A DNA stretch of 64,000 nucleotides, from contig CAYRZQ010000018.1 in the NCBI GenBank assembly GCA_964428835.1, forward strand, positions 1 to 64,000. The letters run 5' to 3'. Positions 1 to 9,500 of this stretch are shown in pieces. The first letter of the stretch is position 1. The number at the start of each line of letters is the position of its first letter. A program made the translations under genes and the position numbers. Below the pieces are notes generated by a model. It was not told where the DNA came from. It ran no database searches and saw nothing but the letters and a program-made list of their open reading frames with translations. The DNA comes from JAIXWP01 sp964428835 (GTDB lineage: Bacteria; Bacteroidota; Bacteroidia; Flavobacteriales_D; Sanyastnellaceae).

Positions 1-117
1 ATGCTTACAAAGTAAAAAGTTACGTTTAAAAAAGTTTACCGGACACTAGTGATTCTGAATTGAGAATTCAGAATTGGGAATTGGAAATCGAGATTTCCGA
101 TTTTGTCTGGTGCTACC

Positions 118-187
118 GACCCCGTTAGGGGTCACATGTCTATAGCCCCCAGAAAATGCGCCCCCATCCCCGACCCCGTAGGGGTCG
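118..187. repeat. Pair of GACCCC-type palindromes
   Basis: Two nearly identical palindromes lie 38 nt apart. GACCCC-GTTA-GGGGTC is at 118-133 and CGACCCC-GTA-GGGGTCG is at 171-187. Each can form a short, very GC-rich hairpin in otherwise AT-rich intergenic DNA. This resembles the building of REP-like dispersed elements. Whether the element recurs elsewhere in the genome cannot be judged from this window, and no associated transposase gene is visible. Confidence 0.55.
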
Positions 188-250
188 AACGATGGAACGA
201 CGAATAAATGCAATTTCAAATCATCAAGAATTAAATTTAAAGAAATAAAA

Positions 251-276
251 AAGTCCCGACGATGTCGGGACCTTTA
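251..276 (-). terminator. Intrinsic terminator of DUF4402-like gene
   Basis: An 8-bp perfect stem (GTCCCGAC 253-260, GTCGGGAC 264-271) with a 3-nt loop is followed on the minus strand by a run of T (complement of 245-252). It lies about 40 nt past the stop of the minus-strand gene at 315. Confidence 0.75.
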
Positions 277-314
277 TTATTTCGAATTCCGAATTCTGAA
301 TTGTGAATTGTGAA

Positions 315-824
315 TTAGTTATAAGCAACGATCACATCGAAGCTTCCGCTGTAAAGACCAGCTGCTTGTTGAGCTGATACGTTCAAAGTAGCACCTACTT
401 GAAGAGTAGCTTCACCGTTAGCATCGAGTACTGAATCAGCACCAAGGCTAGATACGAAGTTGTCTACAGTCATTTGTTCTGCACCACCAGCAGTTTCGAT
501 CACGATAGAAGCAGGAACTTCGATAGTGAAAGAAGCATCAGCATAACCGTTGATGTCGAAAGAAGCAGCGTTGCTAACGTTACCAGCTTCGATCAAAGTC
601 ACACCACCAGTTGAAGTGCGAGCTCCGTCAGTAGCGATTACTACAGTACCTTCAGAAGTACCAGAAGCGATGTTACCGAAAGCGAGGTCAGCAGTCTTAA
701 CGATTTCCAATGGTTGGATGATGTTAGCAGAAGCTGTAGCAGTAGCAGAAGCTGTTGGGTTACCTTGAGCGAAAGATGAAACTGAAACAACGATTGCAGC
801 AGTGAAAACTAAAAACTTTTTCAT
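315..824 (-). CDS. Secreted DUF4402-like protein
   Basis: This 169-aa protein starts with a clear Sec signal peptide (MKKFLVF..., cleavage probably after SSFAQ at residue 20). The mature part is a small, Ala/Thr/Val-rich beta protein with the pattern ATASANIIQPLEIVKTADLAFGNI, where the ending DLAFGNI, followed by later glycine-rich turns, matches the DUF4402 family of secreted or surface beta-sandwich proteins. It has almost no cysteine and no catalytic motif. The family's function is unknown; a structural, pilus-like or surface role is plausible. It is monocistronic, with an intrinsic terminator at 251-276 and about 270 bp of repeat-rich DNA upstream. The family call is from remembered motif similarity only. 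Confidence 0.8.
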   Translation of the reverse strand: MKKFLVFTAAIVVSVSSFAQGNPTASATATASANIIQPLEIVKTADLAFGNIASGTSEGTVVIATDGARTSTGGVTLIEAGNVSNAASFDINGYADASFTIEVPASIVIETAGGAEQMTVDNFVSSLGADSVLDANGEATLQVGATLNVSAQQAAGLYSGSFDVIVAYN

Positions 825-1096
825 GGTTTTAATGATTTAATTTGTTATTTAAAATTTGTTTATTGAGTTGTCAAGCATTAGCCAATGCCCGTGCCAACCA
901 ATGCCACAAATCACTAAAACCCTTGACTGCGTAAGGAGACCTTACTTTTTGAAGTTTGTGCCAAAAGAGAAATTTGTCCCGCCGTGGGACATCGCGTCCC
1001 AAATTAGAACGAGAACAAGAACAAGAACAAGAGATTCGGAATTCTGAATTCTGAATTCCCGTTCTCGTTCTCGTTCTCGTTCCCGTTCTCGTTCTA
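825..1096. other. Repeat-rich intergenic region
   Basis: No gene is seen between the DUF4402-like gene and the SGNH hydrolase gene. The segment contains a short GTCCC/GGGAC inverted repeat (977-990) and a compound simple repeat (1003-1095, listed separately). The promoter of the minus-strand gene at 824 should lie near 830-880, but I see no good TAnnTTTG box there. Short reading frames through the hexanucleotide repeat give Arg/Glu runs and are not genes. Confidence 0.5.
1003..1095. repeat. Mirrored GAACRR hexanucleotide repeats around GAATTC core
   Basis: The left arm (about 1006-1031) is a run of GAACGA/GAACAA hexamers. The centre (1037-1058) is GAATTCT repeated. The right arm (1060-1095) is CGTTCT/CGTTCC hexamers, roughly the reverse complement of the left arm, so the whole block could fold as one long imperfect hairpin. 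It begins immediately after the stop codon of the SGNH hydrolase gene (TAG, complement of 1097-1099), so it is that gene's 3' untranslated region and may act as its terminator, although no T-run is present. Confidence 0.7.
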
Positions 1097-2143
1097 CTAT
1101 TTCACCATCTTCTGAATCACCCTTTCTCCTTGTACTGTAGTGAAATGTAAAAGATAAACCCCATTGCATGAGGGTAAGGTTATATTAGTAAAGTCGTTTT
1201 TTCGTTGAACGACCAACTTGCCAGTTAAGTCATAGACTTCAACAGAAGCTATTTTTTCAGTATTGGAAATTATCAATTGATCATTAGCGATAAAACCGAA
1301 TACTTGTTCGGTCTCAACCGAATGTTCAGTCGGTAGATTAGTAGTAGCACAAGGATTATTAGGATTATCGTATGTGCCAATGAACCATTGAGCTTGCTGT
1401 TCGAATATCAATTCCTTGGCTTCTTCTTTTATCACACTGGTTACATCCGCACTCAAATTAAAGTCAAAGTTGATGGTGGTAGGATCAGCGCGGAATATGG
1501 TGACAAAGAAGGCTACTGCTGCAGCATAAGACCCCACCGCAGATGGGTGACTGCCGTCGCTGGAGTACAAATCTATCTCTGGATGATTGGTTCGAATCTG
1601 GCGCCATAACGCTCCTACTGGAGATACGATGGCTTCATTATCCTGTGCCATCGTCATATAGCGCTCGGCAAGCAAATCGTCCATTCCTTCGTAAGTGCAA
1701 ACAGGTGGCCAATTCGGACAGTTTTGCGAGTCACCATTTTCGCGTCCCCACGTCATATAAAAAATAGTCTCAGCACATTCATTGAACTCTATAATTTGAT
1801 TGTTCAATGTTTCAGCAAAGGGAAAACATTGACTCTCTACTTGCGATAATGGGAAAGATGGTATTTGTGATTGTTCTTGAAGTACCACAAAATCCCAATC
1901 CCCTTGTTGAATCAGGGTTTGGCTGGTAGTATTTTGCGTATGAGCTTGAAAGGTGGTCCCTCCGGGAGTATTCGATCCGGTGCTCATTTCAAAGCCAGCG
2001 GAAGCGGCGCAGTCACTTACGAGCTGCGGAAGATTATTGTAAGCTGTGTAGCTATTTCCCAGAAAAAGAACTTTCGTAGTTTCTTCTTGAGCATGCACTA
2101 ATTGTATAAATAACAAAAAGGGTAGAAGACAGAGGTATTTCAT
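1097..2143 (-). CDS. SGNH/GDSL-type hydrolase with T9SS sorting domain
   Basis: The product is 348 aa from the start MKYLCLL at 2143, which begins a good signal peptide ending near VHAQ; an in-frame ATG 24 nt upstream is less likely. The mature N-terminus KVLFLGNSYTAYNNLP carries the SGNH block I serine (GNSYT). DGSHPS near residue 207 supplies the Asp-His pair of block V. This is an esterase/lipase-like fold resembling DUF4886-type proteins; the substrate is not predictable. The last 80 residues (after HSVETEQVFGF) look like a T9SS type A sorting domain, with YDLTGKLV and NGVYLLHF motifs and a basic tail, so the protein should be exported through the outer membrane. It lies downstream of rpoC but beyond a strong terminator, so it is a separate unit. 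Confidence 0.85.
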   Translation of the reverse strand: MKYLCLLPFLLFIQLVHAQEETTKVLFLGNSYTAYNNLPQLVSDCAASAGFEMSTGSNTPGGTTFQAHTQNTTSQTLIQQGDWDFVVLQEQSQIPSFPLSQVESQCFPFAETLNNQIIEFNECAETIFYMTWGRENGDSQNCPNWPPVCTYEGMDDLLAERYMTMAQDNEAIVSPVGALWRQIRTNHPEIDLYSSDGSHPSAVGSYAAAVAFFVTIFRADPTTINFDFNLSADVTSVIKEEAKELIFEQQAQWFIGTYDNPNNPCATTNLPTEHSVETEQVFGFIANDQLIISNTEKIASVEVYDLTGKLVVQRKNDFTNITLPSCNGVYLLHFTTVQGERVIQKMVK

Positions 2144-2186
2144 TGGTTGGTTTTTTATTTGACTCATTTAATGGAAATATAGTTGC

Positions 2187-2220
2187 AAAAAAAATCCCTT
2201 CCGTGAGGAAGGGATTTTTA
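2187..2220 (-). terminator. Intrinsic terminator after rpoC
   Basis: An 11-bp perfect stem (AAATCCCTTCC 2192-2202, GGAAGGGATTT 2207-2217) with a GTGA loop is followed on the minus strand by eight T. It lies about 30 nt past the rpoC stop and closes the secE-to-rpoC transcription block. Confidence 0.9.
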
Positions 2221-2248
2221 TGGGCTATGACTTGACCGTCCTTTAGCA

Positions 2249-5200
2249 TTATTCGCTTACGACTTTATCGCTGCGCTTTGCCGCTAAATTGACATAGTCT
2301 TCACTATTTCCTACTATCATCTTCTGGAAGCGACGTACTCCTGATCCCGCAGGTATTGGGTGACCAACGATTACGTTTTCTTTCAAGCCGATGAGGAAGT
2401 CTGTCTTACCTTGAACAGCAGCTTCGTTCAATACTTTGGTAGTTTCCTGGAACGATGCAGCAGAGATCCATGATTCAGTCTGCAACGACGCTCTGGTAAT
2501 ACCTTGAAGCATTGGGCGCGCTGTCGCTGTGATCGCAGGTCTTGATTCAACTTCTTTTTTGTCCTTACGCTTCAACTGTGAGTTTTCATCTCTCAATTGA
2601 CGCACAGTGATGATCATACCTTCTTTGAATCTTTCAGATTCACCGGCATCAGTGATTACCACTTTGTCGAACAACAAGTCGTTTTCTTCAACGAATTCTG
2701 CTTTATCAACGTTGGTTCCCTCTAGGAATCGAGTGTCACCAGCATCAAGGATTTCCACCTTGCGCATCATTTGACGCACGATTACTTCGAAGTGCTTATC
2801 GTTGATCTTCACACCTTGTAGACGATATACTTCCTGAATTTCATTCACGAGGTATTCCTGAACAGCAGTAGGACCTTGGATGTCGAGGATATCTCCTGGA
2901 GAGATTGCACCATCTGAAAGTTGCATACCTGCTCTTACGAAGTCACCGTCCTGAACGAGGATGTGCTTAGAAAGTGGAATGAGGTATTTCTTCTCTTCAC
3001 CGGTACGTGATGTAACTGAGATTTCTCTGTTACCACGCTTGATCTTTCCGTATTCTACGATACCGTCGATTTCAGATACTACAGCTGGGTTAGATGGGTT
3101 ACGTGCTTCGAACAATTCGGTAACACGTGGAAGACCACCTGTGATGTCACCACCACGACCTGCCATTCTCGGAATCTTCGCTATAATTACACCCTTACCG
3201 ATTTTCTGTCCGTCTTCGATGTTGATGTGCGCACCCACTGGGAGTGAGTAAACTTTCACCACTTCTTTGTTACGAACAACCTCGATACTTGGGTTTTTCT
3301 TTTTGTCTTTTGTTTCGATGATGATTTTCTCAGAGAAACCAGTTTGTTCATCGACTTCTGTTTTGAAGGTAATACCTTCTTCTACAGCGTCAAAACGAAT
3401 CACACCGTCCTCCTCAGTGATGATCACCGAGTTGAATGGGTCGAACTCACACAACACATCACCTTTCTTAACGCTTGCACCAGGCATTACGCTTAGGATG
3501 GCACCGTATGGAAGGTTGGTAGTTGTAAGAACGCTTTGAGTTTTCTCGTCGATAATCTTAATTTCAGAAGAACGTGATACAACAACCGTCTTCATTTCGC
3601 CTGAATCGGTCATTCTCTCTACTGTTCTCAACTCATCGATTTCGATTACACCGCTATACTTCGCTCTGATATCGCTTTCGATGGCAGATGCAGAAGACGC
3701 ACCACCCGTGTGGAATGTACGGAGCGTAAGCTGCGTACCAGGTTCACCGATTGACTGAGCGGCGATTACACCTACTGCAAGTCCTTCTTGAACCATGCGT
3801 GCTGTAGCGAGGTCGCGACCATAGCACTTCGCACACACACCGCGCTTGCTTTCGCAAGTCAATACTGAGCGAATTTCTACTTCTTCGATTCCTGCAGCTT
3901 CGATAGCTGTAGCTACATCTTCATTTATTTCCTGTCCACCTTCTACGATGATTTCTCCCGTTTCTGGGTTTGCTACATCATGAACGCTGGTGCGTCCAAG
4001 GATGCGTTCGCGAAGTGTTTCAACAACTTCATCGCTCTTCTTCAATGCAGAAGCCACGATACCTCTGAGTGTACCACAGTCAACTTCATTGATGATAACG
4101 TCTTGAGCTACGTCTACGAGACGGCGGGTGAGGTAACCTGCGTCAGCCGTTTTCAAAGCCGTATCCGCAAGACCCTTACGAGCACCGTGGGTAGAGATGA
4201 AGTACTCAAGGATCGAAAGACCTTCCTTGAAGTTTGCAAGGATTGGGTTTTCAATCATGTCTTGACCACCAGCAGCTGCGTTCTTCTGTGGCTTAGCCAT
4301 GAGACCACGCATACCTGCGAGCTGACGAATCTGTTCTTTAGAACCACGAGCTCCAGAGTCAAACATCATGTAGATGCTATTGAATCCTTGCTGGTCAGTC
4401 TTAAGACGATCCATCAAGATATTGGTCAAACGAGAGTTTGTATTCGTCCAAATGTCAATCACCTGATTATAACGTTCGTTATTGGTGATAAGACCCATGT
4501 TATAGTTATCGAATACTTCTTGAACCTTCTGACCAGCTTCACCAACGAGCTTATCCTTTTCAGCAGGGATCACCACATCTGAAAGTTTGAACGACAAGCC
4601 ACCTCTGAAGGCCCAATAGTAACCGATGCTCTTCATATCATCGAGGAACTTGGCAGTACCTGCGATGCCCACCACTTTGAGGATATCACCAATGATATCG
4701 CGGAGAGCTTTTTTAGTCAAAAGCTGATTGATGAATCCAACCTCTTTTGGAACTACTTCGTTGAAGAGTACGCGACCAGCGGTGGTCTCGATAATGCTTG
4801 CATTACCGGCGATGTCTGTCCAACGAACTTTGATATGAGCATGAAGGTCGAGTTGGCCTTCATTGAAAGCGATGATAACTTCTTCTGGAGAGTAATAAGT
4901 CTTTCCTTCACCTTTTGCAGGGTGCTCTTCAGTACCTTTTCTTCCCTTAGTGATGTAGTAAAGACCAAGTACCATGTCCTGAGAAGGAACGGTGATTGGC
5001 GCACCATTGGCAGGGTTCAAGATATTGTGAGAAGCAAGCATCAACATTTGTGCTTCCAAAACAGCAGCACTACCTAGTGGCACGTGAACGGCCATCTGGT
5101 CACCGTCGAAGTCGGCGTTGAAGGCCGTACAAACGAGTGGGTGAAGTTGAATTGCTTTTCCTTCAATAAGCTTTGGTTGGAAAGCTTGAATACCAAGTCT

Positions 5201-6544
5201 GTGAAGGGTAGGAGCACGGTTGAGGAGAACAGGGTGTCCTTTCAATACGTTTTCCAAGATATCCCAAACAACAGCTTCTTTTTTATCTACAATTTTCTTA
5301 GCAGACTTAACTGTCTTCACGATACCACGCTCGATCATCTTGCGGATGATGAATGGCTTGAAGAGCTCAGCTGCCATATCTTTTGGCAAACCGCACTCGT
5401 GAAGTTTCAATTCTGGACCAACGACGATAACAGAACGCGCTGAATAGTCAACACGCTTACCGAGAAGGTTCTGACGGAAACGCCCTTGCTTACCTTTCAA
5501 TGAGTCAGAGAGAGACTTCAAAGGACGGTTGCTTTCTGTTTTCACAGCAGAAGATTTGCGGCTGTTGTCATACAACGAATCCACAGCTTCTTGCAACATA
5601 CGCTTTTCGTTTCTCAAGATCACTTCAGGAGCCTTGATCTCAACGAGACGCTTCAAACGGTTGTTTCTGATGATAACACGACGGTAAAGGTCGTTCAAGT
5701 CAGAAGTCGCAAAGCGGCCACCATCAAGTGGAACAAGAGGACGAAGTTCGGGTGGAATCACCGGAACAACCTTCGTGATCATCCACTCAGGGCGGTTCAC
5801 GATTCTAGTATTCGCATCGCGGAAAGCTTCCACAACCTGAAGGCGCTTCAAAGCTTCGTTTTTACGTTGCTGTGAAGTTTCTGTATTTGCCTTGTGACGA
5901 AGATCGTATGACAATTCATCGAGGTTCAAGCGATTGAGGAGCTCATAAAGCGCCTCAGCACCCATTTTCGCGAAGAATTTATTTGGATCTTTATCATCCA
6001 AGTATTGGTTTTCCTTTGGAAGTTTTTCCAAAATATCCAAGTATTCTTCTTCAGTCAAGAAGTCGTTTACTTGAAGTGAAATACCCTCGGCAGTAGTAGC
6101 AGGACCAGGATTAATTACTACGTATCTCTCGTAGTAAATGATTTGATCGAGCTTCTTTGTTGGTAATCCGAGCAAATAACCAATTTTATTTGGCAATGAG
6201 CGGAAGTACCAGATGTGAGCCACAGGAACGGTGAGGGTAATATGACCCATACGTTCGCGACGCACTTTCTTTTCAGTTACTTCTACACCACAACGGTCAC
6301 AAACAATACCCTTATAACGGATACGCTTGTATTTTCCGCAGTGACATTCGTAATCCTTTACCGGACCGAAAATTCTTTCGCAGAAAAGACCATCTCTTTC
6401 GGGCTTATAAGTCCGGTAGTTGATCGTTTCAGGCTTCAAAACTTCACCATGTGAGCGTTCCAAAATATCTTCTGGAGACGCCAAGCTGATAGTGATCGAG
6501 CGGAAGTCACTGTTCGGGCGGTTTACTTTTTTTGCTTGAAGCAT
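2249..6544 (-). CDS. rpoC: RNA polymerase subunit beta'
   Basis: The 1431-aa catalytic clamp subunit of RNA polymerase. The N-terminal zinc site CHCGKYKR...CDRCG is at about residues 66-84. The universal Mg-binding motif NADFDGD is in the active centre (about residue 470), followed by QMAVHVPL. The second zinc site (CESKRGVCAKCYG) sits near residue 880. The trigger loop and bridge helix region (GEPGTQLTLRTFHTGG) follow. The length is typical of Bacteroidota. It lies 43 nt downstream of rpoB with no terminator between, so the two are cotranscribed. The 3' end is closed by a strong intrinsic terminator. Long antisense reading frames across it are codon-bias shadows. Confidence 0.99.
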   Translation of the reverse strand: MLQAKKVNRPNSDFRSITISLASPEDILERSHGEVLKPETINYRTYKPERDGLFCERIFGPVKDYECHCGKYKRIRYKGIVCDRCGVEVTEKKVRRERMGHITLTVPVAHIWYFRSLPNKIGYLLGLPTKKLDQIIYYERYVVINPGPATTAEGISLQVNDFLTEEEYLDILEKLPKENQYLDDKDPNKFFAKMGAEALYELLNRLNLDELSYDLRHKANTETSQQRKNEALKRLQVVEAFRDANTRIVNRPEWMITKVVPVIPPELRPLVPLDGGRFATSDLNDLYRRVIIRNNRLKRLVEIKAPEVILRNEKRMLQEAVDSLYDNSRKSSAVKTESNRPLKSLSDSLKGKQGRFRQNLLGKRVDYSARSVIVVGPELKLHECGLPKDMAAELFKPFIIRKMIERGIVKTVKSAKKIVDKKEAVVWDILENVLKGHPVLLNRAPTLHRLGIQAFQPKLIEGKAIQLHPLVCTAFNADFDGDQMAVHVPLGSAAVLEAQMLMLASHNILNPANGAPITVPSQDMVLGLYYITKGRKGTEEHPAKGEGKTYYSPEEVIIAFNEGQLDLHAHIKVRWTDIAGNASIIETTAGRVLFNEVVPKEVGFINQLLTKKALRDIIGDILKVVGIAGTAKFLDDMKSIGYYWAFRGGLSFKLSDVVIPAEKDKLVGEAGQKVQEVFDNYNMGLITNNERYNQVIDIWTNTNSRLTNILMDRLKTDQQGFNSIYMMFDSGARGSKEQIRQLAGMRGLMAKPQKNAAAGGQDMIENPILANFKEGLSILEYFISTHGARKGLADTALKTADAGYLTRRLVDVAQDVIINEVDCGTLRGIVASALKKSDEVVETLRERILGRTSVHDVANPETGEIIVEGGQEINEDVATAIEAAGIEEVEIRSVLTCESKRGVCAKCYGRDLATARMVQEGLAVGVIAAQSIGEPGTQLTLRTFHTGGASSASAIESDIRAKYSGVIEIDELRTVERMTDSGEMKTVVVSRSSEIKIIDEKTQSVLTTTNLPYGAILSVMPGASVKKGDVLCEFDPFNSVIITEEDGVIRFDAVEEGITFKTEVDEQTGFSEKIIIETKDKKKNPSIEVVRNKEVVKVYSLPVGAHINIEDGQKIGKGVIIAKIPRMAGRGGDITGGLPRVTELFEARNPSNPAVVSEIDGIVEYGKIKRGNREISVTSRTGEEKKYLIPLSKHILVQDGDFVRAGMQLSDGAISPGDILDIQGPTAVQEYLVNEIQEVYRLQGVKINDKHFEVIVRQMMRKVEILDAGDTRFLEGTNVDKAEFVEENDLLFDKVVITDAGESERFKEGMIITVRQLRDENSQLKRKDKKEVESRPAITATARPMLQGITRASLQTESWISAASFQETTKVLNEAAVQGKTDFLIGLKENVIVGHPIPAGSGVRRFQKMIVGNSEDYVNLAAKRSDKVVSE

Positions 6545-6587
6545 ATTCTTATGAATGTGTATCTAATTTATTATTTTCTTGAAAAGC

Positions 6588-9500
6588 TTAGTTCTGGTTG
6601 AGCGTAATGTTCAATCCGAGACCTCGCAATTCGTGCAACAATACGTTGAACGACTCAGGAATACCTGGTGTTGGCATGTTTTCGCCTTTCACGATGCATT
6701 CGTAAGCCTTAGCGCGACCAATCACGTCGTCAGACTTCACGGTGAGGATTTCTTGGAGGATGTTGGCAGCACCGAATGCTTCGAGTGCCCACACTTCCAT
6801 TTCACCGAAACGCTGACCACCAAACTGTGCCTTACCACCGAGCGGCTGCTGAGTGATGAGTGAGTATGGACCGATGCTACGTGCGTGCATCTTGTCGTCA
6901 ACCATGTGGCTCAATTTGATCATGTAAATCACACCCACTGTTGCTTGCTGTTCGAAGCGCTCTCCTGTGCCACCGTCATAGAGGTAAGTCACACCAAAGC
7001 GTGGAACACCAGCTTCGTCAGTTGTATTGTTGATATCATCAATGGTAGCACCGTCGAAGATTGGAGTCGCGAAACGCTTACCAAGCTTCAATCCAGCCCA
7101 TCCAAGGATGGTTTCGTAAATCTGACCAAGGTTCATACGAGAAGGTACCCCGAGTGGATTGAGTACGATGTCAACTGGAGTTCCATCGGCCAAGAAAGGC
7201 ATATCTTCATCACGTACAATACGTGCTACGATACCCTTGTTACCGTGGCGTCCTGCCATCTTATCACCCACTTTGAGCTTTCTCTTCTGTGCGATGTACA
7301 CTTTAGCAAGCTTTACAATACCCGCTGGTAGTTCATCACCAACAGTCAATTGGAATTTCTTGCGCTTGTAGCTTCCAAGAAGTTCGTTATATCTCAAGTT
7401 GAAATTGTGGATACAACGCTTCACCAATTTATTAATCTCTTCATCTTTCGTCCAGCCCTCAGCGTTGATTACGCTGTAGTCGAGGATAGAAAGTGATTTA
7501 ACGGTGAACTTAGTTCCTTTCTTGATTTGCTCTTCTTTGAAGTAGTTGAAAACACCTTGACAAGTGTTATCCTTCAAAATAGCAATCAATTTATCAACTA
7601 GAACTTTTCTCAAATCAGAAACTTCCTTCTCGTGCTCTTTATCAAGAGCTTCGATAATGGCTTTCTCATTTGTCTTGATTGGCTTCTTATCTTTAATTGT
7701 TCTGCTGAAGAGCTTCTTGTCGATAACCACACCGCTAGCTGCTGGTGGCACTTTCAACGAAGCGTCTTTCACATCACCTGCTTTGTCACCAAAGATGGCG
7801 CGGAGAAGTTTTTCTTCAGGAGTTGGATCAGTTTCTCCTTTTGGAGTGATCTTACCAACGAGGATATCACCTTCTTTCACTTCTGCACCTACGCGGATCA
7901 TTCCATTTTCATCGAGGTCGCGTGTGGCTTCTTCGCTTACGTTTGGAATGTCTGATGTCAATTCTTCCACACCACGCTTCGTGTCGCGCACTTCAGTGGT
8001 GTATTCATCGACGTGAATGGAAGTGAAGATATCTTCACGAGCAACGCGCTCAGAGATTACAATCGCATCCTCGAAGTTGTAACCTTTCCATGGCATGAAT
8101 GCCACTTTGAGGTTGCGACCAAGAGCAAGTTCTCCACCTTTAGTACCATAACCTTCTACAAGGATTTGGCCTTCAGTTACGCGCTCACCTTTCACCACGA
8201 TAGGGCGGAGGTTTACGCACATGCTTTGGTTGGTTTTACCAAACTTCTTGATGTCATAAGATTTCACTGCTGAGTTGAAGCTCACCAATTCATCTTCTTC
8301 GCTGCGCTTGTAGCGGATACGAACTTCGTTTGCATCCACGTATTCAACCACACCTTCGCCTTCTGCTGTGAGAAGAACGCGGCTGTCTTTCGCTACGCGA
8401 CCTTCGAGACCGGTACCCACGATTGGAGCTTCAGGGCGCATCAAAGGCACTGCCTGACGCATCATGTTAGATCCCATCAATGCGCGGTTCGCGTCATCGT
8501 GCTCAAGGAATGGAATGAGTGACGCCGCGATCGAAGCGATCTGGTTCGGTGCCACGTCCATAAGGTTGATATTATCTGGAGAGATCACAGGGAAGTCACC
8601 TTCCAAGCGAGCTTTCACAGTTGAAGTAATGAAGTTACCTTTTTCGTCAATCAAGGCGTTTGCCTGAGCGATTACTTTAGTGTCTTCATCTTCTGCGCTG
8701 AGGTATGTAACACCATCATTGGTCATTACAGCCTTACCAGCTTCTACCTTGCGGTAGGGAGTTTCGATAAATCCTAGACGGTTGATCTTTGCGTACACAC
8801 ACAAAGAAGAGATCAAACCAATGTTTGGACCTTCTGGAGTTTCGATAGTACACAAGCGACCATAGTGAGTATAGTGTACGTCACGAACCTCGAAACCTGC
8901 ACGCTCTCTTGAGAGACCGCCTGGTCCGAGTGCCGACATACGACGCTTGTGAGTAACTTCTGATAGAGGGTTCGTTTGGTCCATGAATTGGCTCAGCTGG
9001 TTCGTTCCGAAGAAAGAATTGATAACTGAGCTCAATGTCTTGGCATTGATCAAGTCGATAGGAGTGAAGACCTCGTTGTCACGAACGTTCATACGCTCGC
9101 GAATTGTTCTCGCCATACGGGCAAGACCTACTGCAAACTGGTTGTACAATTGTTCACCAACTGTACGTACACGGCGGTTTGACAAGTGGTCGATATCATC
9201 CACATCAGCCTTTGAGTTTACGAGCTCAATGAGGTACTTGATGATGAAGATAATATCTTCTTTCGTAAGTGTGCGTTGGCTTGATTGCGTGTTCAAACCG
9301 AGTTTACGGTTGATACGGAAACGACCAACTTCACCAAGGTCATATCGTTGTTCGGAGAAGAAGAGTTTGTCGATAACGCTGCGAGCTGTTTCCAAATCTG
9401 GTGGCTCTGCGTTACGCAACTGACGATAGATATATTCTACCGCTTCTTTTTCTGAGTTCGAAGTATCTTTTTGAAGAGTATTGTGGATGATAGTGAAATC

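Larger units (their letters stand above)
1..314. other. Intergenic DNA with short repeats, no gene
   Basis: No credible coding region is seen here. The stretch holds two clusters of GAATT-based short tandem repeats (about 53-90 and 282-317), two GC-rich palindromes (118-133 and 171-187), and a terminator-like hairpin (253-271) serving the minus-strand gene that ends at 315. The window begins inside this intergenic region, so whatever lies to its left is unknown. Confidence 0.6.

Noticed and set aside
942..1169. Small frame encoding an Arg-Glu repeat
   Set aside because: It is a translation of the hexanucleotide repeat with no start context or conservation.
3980..4582. 200-aa open frame antisense to rpoC, and many similar frames opposite rpoB, rplL, rplJ, tuf and others
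   Set aside because: These mirror highly conserved genes with strong codon bias and have no family motifs or promoters; they are shadows.
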